Assembly: GCA_949743655.1 (NCBI GenBank)
Contig: CATJUP010000071.1
Span: 1-50,598, forward strand
Source: an uncultured Eubacteriales bacterium
GTDB lineage: Bacteria > Bacillota > Clostridia > Lachnospirales > Anaerotignaceae
Reading direction: 5' to 3'
DNA: 50,598 bases
The notes beneath the pieces were generated by a model that did not search any database, was not told the DNA's origin, and saw only the letters and a list, made by a program, of their open reading frames with translations. Made by a program: the position numbers and the translations under genes. Shown here piece by piece: positions 40,614 to 48,072 of the stretch; the first letter of the stretch is position 1; each line of letters starts with the position of its first letter.

Positions 40614-41380
40614 GGCGCTGTTCCCAACTCCTCTTTAGCAATCCAATTAAGTTTCCATTTTAAAGGCTCAGTAAAATTAACGCTGCTTGTACTTGGATTA
40701 TCTTTTGGCTGTGGAACACTCCCGCCAACAGGCGTAAGTTCCGCCTCTAATTTATAGTCATAATCCAAATTTGTATAATCATCTGTTCCGGCTATAGAAG
40801 CAGTAACCCTTATACGGTATCCATCATGTAATTTTATAACAACAGTTACATCATCTTTAAGAGCACCATAATTCTCAGCATTATTAACTTGTAAAGTTAA
40901 TGTGTGGTTCTCTTTTAAATTTTGAGAAAGCCATGTGCCTTTATATCTGTCTTGCCCGTCTTTTGGTTTAGAGTCAACAAAATTTTCAAAATCTTTAGAA
41001 AAAACAGCATCCAAATCATCTAAAAGCGGCAGAACATTTGTTCCGTTTTCTGACAAAGAGCACTTAAATTCCCCTTTTGTCTGCTCATATGTATGTTCGG
41101 TATACTCATACCAAATTCCCCAAGTGTATTTATCCTCTTTTTTATATGTGTATTTTCCCGTATACTCGGCTTCTGTAAGAGCATCGCAAACAAGGCGCAA
41201 TGCTGAAGTAAGAGCAAAATATTTTTGCTGCTCCTCTTTTTCACCACGTGTTTTTCCGGCATTAGATGCAGAGGCGGCAAGTATTGTTGACGATACCATT
41301 ATACATATAATAAAAAACAAAATAGAAAACAAAATAGTTACGCCTTTTTGACTTTTTAATTTATAACAAAACCGCCTCAT
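40610..41380 (-). CDS. Minor pilin-like protein lacking Glu+5, GspK/PilX-like
   Basis: 256 residues. The N-terminus 'MRRFCYKLKSQKG|VTILFSILFFIICIMVSSTILAASASNAG' is a prepilin leader and hydrophobic helix, but residue +5 after the predicted cut is Phe, not Glu. Among pseudopilins, absence of Glu+5 is the known hallmark of GspK, which sits at the extreme tip. The extracellular part contains aromatic-rich 'KYTWGIWYEYTEHTYEQT' and two extended beta regions. Function as tip initiator is inferred. It is 23 nt downstream of the giant prepilin and overlaps the next gene by 4 nt. Confidence 0.72.
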   Translation of the reverse strand: MRRFCYKLKSQKGVTILFSILFFIICIMVSSTILAASASNAGKTRGEKEEQQKYFALTSALRLVCDALTEAEYTGKYTYKKEDKYTWGIWYEYTEHTYEQTKGEFKCSLSENGTNVLPLLDDLDAVFSKDFENFVDSKPKDGQDRYKGTWLSQNLKENHTLTLQVNNAENYGALKDDVTVVIKLHDGYRIRVTASIAGTDDYTNLDYDYKLEAELTPVGGSVPQPKDNPSTSSVNFTEPLKWKLNWIAKEELGTAP

Positions 41381-41403
41381 AATATATCTCCTTATTAAGC
41401 GTT

Positions 41404-44400
41404 TTAATTTATTACAACAACAGGTACGCTTATTTCTAAAATATGTGTTCTTTCATCAGCAACCGCCTCAATAGTAATCAAAATATTTGTTTCTCCCGCT
41501 TTGTGTCCGGTTAATGTTAAAAGCACCTCATTAGGCAATACATTTTCATTATCCAAAACAGCGGTCACAATAGTCTCATTATCTACTTTAATATTTCTGC
41601 TGTTAATAACTACATTTGTATCATTGTTAGGCAGCAAAACATTAAAATAAACTGTTGGTTTTCCAGAACTCAAATTTATTTCAACCGGTGGCACTGCATA
41701 ATCAAAATCCGGTTTATTTATTCTAAAAGTTATAGGGTTTAACACTGAGTAATCAATTTCATTATGAGTATATTTACAGCGTACATTCTCAACTGCTGCT
41801 GTTACATCACTATTTGTTGTTTTTAAATTTAGTTTTAAACCGTTTTCGGTTTGCTCTATGTTTATATACTCAAAATACTCACTTTCTCCCTCTCTTTTAA
41901 ACTCTTTTATATCAATACCCAAATCGCCTAAATTTAATAAAGTGTTATTTTTACCATAAGGTGTAAGCGATATACTTGTTGTATCGTTTGTAAACAAATT
42001 TACAGGACTTGAATTTGGTCTAAACTCCAAAACAGCCGTTACATTTACAACCACTCGTATTGAGTAGGTTTTTCCGCCATAGCTATAGTTTATTGTTAAT
42101 GTTGTGTGTCCCACGCCTTTGCCTGTTACTGTAAGCACATTATATTTATCTACATTTCCAACAGCTATATTATTATCTTCGCTTACTACATTCCATGTTC
42201 CATTAGGTTGCGCGTTTCCAACAAGAGAGAGTGTTTCCTGGCTTGAGTTATTTACAAACAAATCAAGCTCTATAGGCGTGGCACCGTTTAATCGTTTAAT
42301 ACCATTCATAGGCCAGCTACCATAATGAACATTATAAGCCCCGTTTTCTCTTGTCAATATTGTAGGGAATGGATAATCCAAACCTTTAAGTTCTGTATAT
42401 CTGCTTGGAGCATAACTGTATTTTCCCGAAAGAGAAAACTCACCGTCATCTGTTGTTGATGTTACAGGCGAAAATGCTGTAAGCAAGCTGTATATATTGT
42501 AGCCATTTACATTTTCTTCACTTGATAACTGCTCGTAACTAAGACTTGTAACTCCTGCCGTTCCATTTATGTCGGTTTTAATTCCGCTTATTCCATCCGT
42601 ATTATTTTTTAATGCTTCCGAGCTTAAATAATAGCTGTTTTCTATAGTACAAACACCATGGTTTGCAAGCGTATCACCAGAAGAAGGGATATTATTTATT
42701 GAATAAATCTCTCCCGTACCGCCTAAAGCGTATAATGCTTTTATTTTAGAATTGGCGTTTTTAGCTGGCAAAGTAACATAACTGTAACAGTTAGTAATTG
42801 CGTTATTGGTCTCATTAATTTTATTGTTAGGGTCGCCCACTACTCCTATTCTTTTTGTTGTTCCAAAAACATCAAGAGGTTTAAAGTAACTTCCGCCAAC
42901 AATTCCGCCAATATATATTCCTGGTGTTTCTTTTGCGGCTTGAGAGTCTATATTTATACTTCCGCCAGAATAGCAGTTTTCTATACTTCTTTGACAAGTT
43001 CCCACAAGTCCGCCTATACGCATATTGTCTTTATCAAACGCTTCTGATGGTACATTTATATCTGTAATAGCCGAACAGCCTGTAAGCGACATACTTGATA
43101 TTCCCACAAGCCCGCCGGCGCCAATTCCGCCCCAACTTCCAGTATTTAATCTTGCTTTAACATTAATAGTGTAACCCGCCACAGAACAGTTTTGTATACT
43201 GCTGCCGCTGTCTGATGCAGCCATACCAGCCAAAACGCCTATAGAGTACCAAGCGGATTTTGTACCTCCAGAGTATGCCTCTACTGTTCCATTTCCGTCT
43301 GAAGAGTAAAGAATTATATCTTTAAGTTCTCCATTATAAACTATTCCAAACAATCCGGCGCACGATGACTCTTGACCGTGTATATTAACATTTTCAATCA
43401 TATATCCGCCGCCGTCATAAACACCTCCAAACCACGCATAAAGATTACCTAAATTTCCGCTTGTTTCGTCATAATACTCGGCTATAGGTGTAAAATATGT
43501 ACTGCTGTCTCCCTTAATATCATGTGTTTGCTGCCAATAAATTTTTTCAGTTTTAGCGGCGTAAGAAAGATATGGGAAATGTGTATAATTATCTTTTTCT
43601 ATAACCGTGTTTGTGTTTATTTTATTTAAATTCCAATTTATATTTTGTAACTGAGAAATAGCGCGTATTTCGTATGGATTAAAATTACTGTTTCCAGGTT
43701 CATCTATTATATTTTGGTCGTATATTTCTTCCCAGCCATACGGAATATTTTTAACAGAAATAGCATCGGCAAAATGAGGATTAACATTAAACTCCACATT
43801 AATAGTGCCTTGATACAAATTTATAGAGCCACTTTTTGCCTCAGAAGGATACATACCTCCACCATATTGCGCCAAGCCAAAACTGTGATAAGAGTGGAAA
43901 GTGTAGTCACCCATTAAAGACTTCAAAACATTGTTCACATTGGCATTTTCATACTGTGGCATAGGCGCTTTAAACTCAACACCCGCGTTTTTGTTTACAG
44001 AGTAATTAATACCGCTTGCCGACATTCCCAAAACTGATGCTACATCGTCTGAAGAATAATAACCATATCCATAATCAGTAACAACACCTCCGTCACTATA
44101 TGAATTTGACAAAGTAGTTTGCTTTATCACAGTTTTATTTTTTGCGTCAACCGCCAAAAGGCTTACATCATAAGTTGTTCTTCCCAATACTTCTAATTTT
44201 TCCCAATAGTATACTCCCATAACACCCAATTCCATAGGTGTTGGCCAACTTCCGTAATGTACATAATTTCCTTTAGCGTCTTTAACTGTAGCAGGATATG
44301 GATATACCCCTCCAAAATCAGCCGATAAGCCGCCTAAAGCCATTGTATTTATAACATTTGATACATTCTCATTGTCCGGTGACGGTTCTGTCATTTGGCT

Positions 44401-47400
44401 GTATGTTTTTTCTGCCGCCTTTTTTGGTGTGTAGCTTGCGTTATAAGATATATCTCTATATGTAAAGTTTCCTCTATTTAAATAAACCGTGCCTGTTTGA
44501 CTTCCTTCTGTAATTCCGCAAAAAGCGTATGTTTCAACATTTAATCCGCTTGAGCGCAGATTAACAGCCGCATAACTGTCTTTTATATAACTTCTGTTAT
44601 ATCCCACAAAACCGCATACTCTTGCTAAAGATGTAGAGTCAACCTCTGATGTTACACGCCCCACAGAATACGAGTATTCAATAGTTCCTCCTGTAGCGTT
44701 TTCTCCTACCAATCCGCCTACATAAGATGACGCAAAATTTGAACTGTCTGTTGAAAGCATTCCTACCTCAGCGGCGCTGTTTTGTATTATTCCGCTGTTT
44801 TGACCTACCAAACCGCCTACATAAATTATTCCGCCATAAGCCATTCCCTTTAAATTAGCTCCCGAAACAGCACAGTTAATTACAGAACCCATGTTTCCGC
44901 CCACAAGTCCGCCTAAATATTGCCCAACAGCACTGTTTCCTATAGTTACAACAAGTTCTTTATTGTAGTCCATATTATAAACAACATTACGTATAGTACC
45001 TGTTGAGTAGCCAAAAAGACCGGCATAAGCTCTATCACTGTCTTTATAAATATCAAAACTTATTTCTGATATACTAAAACTATGACCATCATATGTGCCG
45101 TTAAATGGACTGCTCTGTCTTCCTATAGGAGATTGAGTTGACTTGCTAAACTTATTTCCATATCCTGTATATTTGCTGTATACCAAATCCAACTCTTGAT
45201 TAAACGTATACGAATTATCGTTATGATAGTATTGGTCATAAGCACTTAAAATACGTAAATGTCTTGGTGTACGCACAGTTACAGGTATACTTTTGGCATC
45301 AGGCGCCTCGTCTTCAGTTTCAACTGCTGTTCCGGCAAAATGAGGATTATAATAATAATTTCCTAAATTTGTTACTCCCTCTATTGAATAACTAAAATTC
45401 AATGGCTGATAGAAATTAGGAGCGGCGTAATCTACATTAACAATACTTTCTGGAATTGGCGCTATACAAAATACACTTCCGTCCTCACTTTCAACAGTAT
45501 CCAAATATGATATATCATAATTTTCGGTTGTTGTAACAGTTTCGGCGGCATTGTTTAAATGAGTGTAATCAATTTTTAGCATTCCCGCACTTGGAAGTTC
45601 ACTTTTAAGCATAGCAACAGCGTATCCGTCTATAACAGGAATATTATTTTTTAAACTTGCAACACCGCCACCCTGAAAACCAAAAGAGTTATCCTCATAT
45701 TGCTCGTAATAAACCAAACTTGCTTTTTGGAACTGCGCGCCCCAATCCCCATAATGAGGAATATCTTTAATACCTGGAAAATCATAAACGCTCAAATCCA
45801 AATCTGTACGCAAATTATAAGGCTCGCTTGAGTTACGCTCTTTAAACTCAAACTCAGCGCCTAACTCTTTTTGAAAGTCCTCGTTTGTCATATCAGCGTA
45901 TGTTTTTGTGTGCTCGTCCGCGCCAGTGCCAACAGCAAGGCTATAATACTTTTCACTTGCTGCTGATATTTTATCAGCCAAATTAATTATTACGGCGTTG
46001 TCTTTTTTATCTGTATAACGCATTACACTATAAACACCATTTAATTTAATACTACCATTGCCCAAACATACACCAGCGGCGTTATCACATTCTGACATAT
46101 CAATAAATCCCGCGGTATAAGCGTTTTTAGCAGTTATCTCGGCTAAATTATTGCCAACTAAACCAGCGGCGTTTTTACCATATAAATAACAGTCAGAATA
46201 AGAATTATTAATTTCAATATCATTTAAAGCTGTGCCAATTAAACCGCCCACAGTTTCACCTTTAATAAGTGTGGCGGCAAAACAATTTGTAATAATGCCT
46301 CCGTCCATAATTCCAGCTATTCCGCCCGAAACTTCGCCCAAAATAGAATAATTATAACCGTCCTCATTATTTCCTAATTTTCCTCTTAAATTAGATGTTC
46401 CAATATCTCTTTGCCAATATACATAACAGTTTGTAAATTTTGTGTTTGACGCATTACCCACAAAAGCACCTGTAGCAGTAACATCGGTGTTTATTGTAGT
46501 ATCAACCAAACTTAAATTTAAAAACTCAGTATCGTTTGTTTGGGCAAAAAGCCCCGCGCCTGTTTTATTTTCAGCGCTCTTAGGAGTAATATTTAATTTT
46601 TGGATTAAATTACCACATCCATCATACTTTTTAATACTGTCGTTTTGTATAGGTATAAAATCATAATTAGAACACATTATATTAGCTATTTGTTCAGCGC
46701 TTGTTTTGTTTTTTACGCCCGAAAAATTCTCGTCAATATTTTGAATATGACGCAAATACTCTATTTTAGCTGTGTTTCCTCCACTACCTTTAGCAAAAAG
46801 ACTGTTGTCGCTAACTGTGGCTGTACTGGAACTTATTCCGCTATAATTTACTGTTGCTGTAGCTGTAAAGTCTCCACCAAAACCACTTGTAACAGTACCA
46901 AATAAGTCTTTAAACTGTTTTCCGCTTTTAAGTGAGTCTAAAACCCATGAGTACGAGTAATTAGCGGCACCGTTGTTATAATTCAAATTCTCATTTTCTA
47001 AAACAAGTTCAATATTTTTTCCTCCATACGAAAGCGTAACTGACAAATTAGTAGCGCTTGCCGCTGTAATAGGCACACTATAACTAACTTTAAGTGTTAG
47101 TTCTTCTTTATTGTCTATTGTTATAATAGGTGTATAAAGCGCTCCGGTACTGCTGTTTTGGGCAGTTTCCCCTCCATAATATCCTATAATAGGATTATTA
47201 CTCATTCTTATTTTTGCTGGAGCAGCACGCCAAATATTATAAAAGCCTTGAAAATCATCAACTTTTATTTCTTCCTCAGTAAAAAACACGTCTGTTACAC
47301 TTCCAGTTTTTGGCTCATAAACAACATAAAAAAAGTTGTCTTTTAATTTTGGGTCAATACTTCCTGAAGGTAGTAAATCAGAATGGTCTTGATTTGGCTT

Positions 47401-47700
47401 GTAATATATGTAATATAAATCCGTGTCTTTATCGTTGCCTTCTTCATCTTTAATATTAGCTGTAATTAAATTATCGGCAAAAACAACACGTTCTTCAAGA
47501 CGCCCGTTATTATATAAAGATACCGCACGGTTTTGAGAAGACATATATATTTCTTTAGCCATATTGTCAAGCTCAATAAGTTTTAAATTACGCATATGTT
47601 TTGTTGCGGCTACAGCGGATACAGACATAAAAATTATCATTATAACCACAACAACAAGAAGTTCTATAATTGTTAGACCTTTGCAATATTTATTTCTCAT
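41404..47700 (-). CDS. Giant modular prepilin with three GLUG-rich blocks (putative pilus-displayed adhesin)
   Basis: About 2,098 residues. The start is ATG 47700 (MRNKYCKG), since AGAAGG is only 1 nt from the track's ATG 47706. The leader is 'CKG|LTIIELLVVVVIMIIFMSVSAVA', with Gly at -1 and Glu at +5, followed by an ordinary pilin-like segment to about residue 170. The rest is extracellular. GLUG-motif blocks ('GGLVG.N.G.I.NS.S.G.V' pattern) lie at about 459-560, 895-1065 and 1440-1610 (track numbering). Each ends in a related motif (PHYGDWG, VHYGSWP, VHYGSWP), with similar linker domains between that contain 'NPHFA'. A bacterial Ig-like domain follows near 1835-1892 ('GVGHTTLTINYSYGGKTYSI'), with beta-rich C-terminal domains beyond. 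There is no LPXTG anchor. The protein is probably processed by PilD and incorporated at the pilus tip or as a minor subunit; its ligand is unknown. Confidence 0.88.
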   Translation of the reverse strand: MRNKYCKGLTIIELLVVVVIMIIFMSVSAVAATKHMRNLKLIELDNMAKEIYMSSQNRAVSLYNNGRLEERVVFADNLITANIKDEEGNDKDTDLYYIYYKPNQDHSDLLPSGSIDPKLKDNFFYVVYEPKTGSVTDVFFTEEEIKVDDFQGFYNIWRAAPAKIRMSNNPIIGYYGGETAQNSSTGALYTPIITIDNKEELTLKVSYSVPITAASATNLSVTLSYGGKNIELVLENENLNYNNGAANYSYSWVLDSLKSGKQFKDLFGTVTSGFGGDFTATATVNYSGISSSTATVSDNSLFAKGSGGNTAKIEYLRHIQNIDENFSGVKNKTSAEQIANIMCSNYDFIPIQNDSIKKYDGCGNLIQKLNITPKSAENKTGAGLFAQTNDTEFLNLSLVDTTINTDVTATGAFVGNASNTKFTNCYVYWQRDIGTSNLRGKLGNNEDGYNYSILGEVSGGIAGIMDGGIITNCFAATLIKGETVGGLIGTALNDIEINNSYSDCYLYGKNAAGLVGNNLAEITAKNAYTAGFIDMSECDNAAGVCLGNGSIKLNGVYSVMRYTDKKDNAVIINLADKISAASEKYYSLAVGTGADEHTKTYADMTNEDFQKELGAEFEFKERNSSEPYNLRTDLDLSVYDFPGIKDIPHYGDWGAQFQKASLVYYEQYEDNSFGFQGGGVASLKNNIPVIDGYAVAMLKSELPSAGMLKIDYTHLNNAAETVTTTENYDISYLDTVESEDGSVFCIAPIPESIVNVDYAAPNFYQPLNFSYSIEGVTNLGNYYYNPHFAGTAVETEDEAPDAKSIPVTVRTPRHLRILSAYDQYYHNDNSYTFNQELDLVYSKYTGYGNKFSKSTQSPIGRQSSPFNGTYDGHSFSISEISFDIYKDSDRAYAGLFGYSTGTIRNVVYNMDYNKELVVTIGNSAVGQYLGGLVGGNMGSVINCAVSGANLKGMAYGGIIYVGGLVGQNSGIIQNSAAEVGMLSTDSSNFASSYVGGLVGENATGGTIEYSYSVGRVTSEVDSTSLARVCGFVGYNRSYIKDSYAAVNLRSSGLNVETYAFCGITEGSQTGTVYLNRGNFTYRDISYNASYTPKKAAEKTYSQMTEPSPDNENVSNVINTMALGGLSADFGGVYPYPATVKDAKGNYVHYGSWPTPMELGVMGVYYWEKLEVLGRTTYDVSLLAVDAKNKTVIKQTTLSNSYSDGGVVTDYGYGYYSSDDVASVLGMSASGINYSVNKNAGVEFKAPMPQYENANVNNVLKSLMGDYTFHSYHSFGLAQYGGGMYPSEAKSGSINLYQGTINVEFNVNPHFADAISVKNIPYGWEEIYDQNIIDEPGNSNFNPYEIRAISQLQNINWNLNKINTNTVIEKDNYTHFPYLSYAAKTEKIYWQQTHDIKGDSSTYFTPIAEYYDETSGNLGNLYAWFGGVYDGGGYMIENVNIHGQESSCAGLFGIVYNGELKDIILYSSDGNGTVEAYSGGTKSAWYSIGVLAGMAASDSGSSIQNCSVAGYTINVKARLNTGSWGGIGAGGLVGISSMSLTGCSAITDINVPSEAFDKDNMRIGGLVGTCQRSIENCYSGGSINIDSQAAKETPGIYIGGIVGGSYFKPLDVFGTTKRIGVVGDPNNKINETNNAITNCYSYVTLPAKNANSKIKALYALGGTGEIYSINNIPSSGDTLANHGVCTIENSYYLSSEALKNNTDGISGIKTDINGTAGVTSLSYEQLSSEENVNGYNIYSLLTAFSPVTSTTDDGEFSLSGKYSYAPSRYTELKGLDYPFPTILTRENGAYNVHYGSWPMNGIKRLNGATPIELDLFVNNSSQETLSLVGNAQPNGTWNVVSEDNNIAVGNVDKYNVLTVTGKGVGHTTLTINYSYGGKTYSIRVVVNVTAVLEFRPNSSPVNLFTNDTTSISLTPYGKNNTLLNLGDLGIDIKEFKREGESEYFEYINIEQTENGLKLNLKTTNSDVTAAVENVRCKYTHNEIDYSVLNPITFRINKPDFDYAVPPVEINLSSGKPTVYFNVLLPNNDTNVVINSRNIKVDNETIVTAVLDNENVLPNEVLLTLTGHKAGETNILITIEAVADERTHILEISVPVVVIN

Positions 47701-47787
47701 TTTCATACCTTCTATTTTTTTATAATAAATTGTTTACTTATCAACACAAAATGAAAGTTTTATTAAAAATTTCTAATGTTTTTGTTT

Positions 47788-47817
47788 AAAAAAAACCTCC
47801 CTTTTACAAGGGAAGTT
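47788..47817 (-). terminator. Second tandem terminator upstream of the pilus operon
   Basis: On the minus strand AACTTCCCTT-GTAA-AAGGGAGGTT, 10 bp with one G-U, followed by an eight-base T-run. It is a strong intrinsic terminator. Confidence 0.85.
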
Positions 47818-47830
47818 TTTCCTAAATATA

Positions 47831-47861
47831 AAAACCCCCCCCCATTTTAAATTGGGAGGTT
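47831..47861 (-). terminator. First tandem terminator, containing the G9 tract
   Basis: On the minus strand AACCTCCCA-loop-TGGGGGGGGGTTTTT. The 3' arm is made from the nine-G run, so slippage there would change stem register. Confidence 0.7.
47835..47843 (-). repeat. Nine-base C tract (G9 in minus-strand RNA) before the pilus operon
   Basis: Nine consecutive C on the plus strand within terminator 1. It is the second such tract in the pilus locus, the other lying at 34930-34938. Confidence 0.8.
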
Positions 47862-47928
47862 CATTATCATATCCAAATAATTAATTACACTAACGTGTCG
47901 AATATAAAGTCTTCTTAAGTTATTTACA

Positions 47929-47957
47929 ATTATAATATATATTGTACTAAAATTCAA
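47929..47957 (-). promoter_or_regulatory. Promoter driving the candidate RNA/pilus leader
   Basis: On the minus strand TTGAAT (47957-47952), exactly 17 bp, TATAAT (47934-47929). It lies about 115 nt downstream of the histidine kinase stop and about 230 nt upstream of the giant prepilin start. Confidence 0.65.
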
Positions 47958-48072
47958 CCATTTTAATAAATTATTATTTCAAATTTATATCATATTTACA
48001 ATTAATATATTTCTAAATATATGTATTATCTACTTTTAATTGTATTTATGTACAAAACTGGTTATATTTGAA

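Larger units (their letters stand above)
47785..47922 (-). ncRNA. Candidate small RNA or attenuating leader upstream of the pilus operon
   Basis: A good promoter, a transcript of about 135-140 nt without an ORF, and two intrinsic terminators define this candidate. The 5' AACCTCCC of terminator 1 is also complementary to the GGGAGGTT of terminator 2, so the two hairpins could compete. Expression is inferred only. Confidence 0.4.
47701..48072 (-). other. 372-bp region between histidine kinase and pilus operon
   Basis: There is no protein-coding gene. It holds the candidate RNA promoter (47929-47957), tandem terminators (47788-47861), a C9 tract and the leader of the giant prepilin gene. No confident -35/-10 pair was found between the last terminator and the prepilin start. 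TTGATA and TATAAA-like hexamers occur near 47720-47742 with poor spacing, so the operon may depend on read-through from upstream. Confidence 0.6.
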
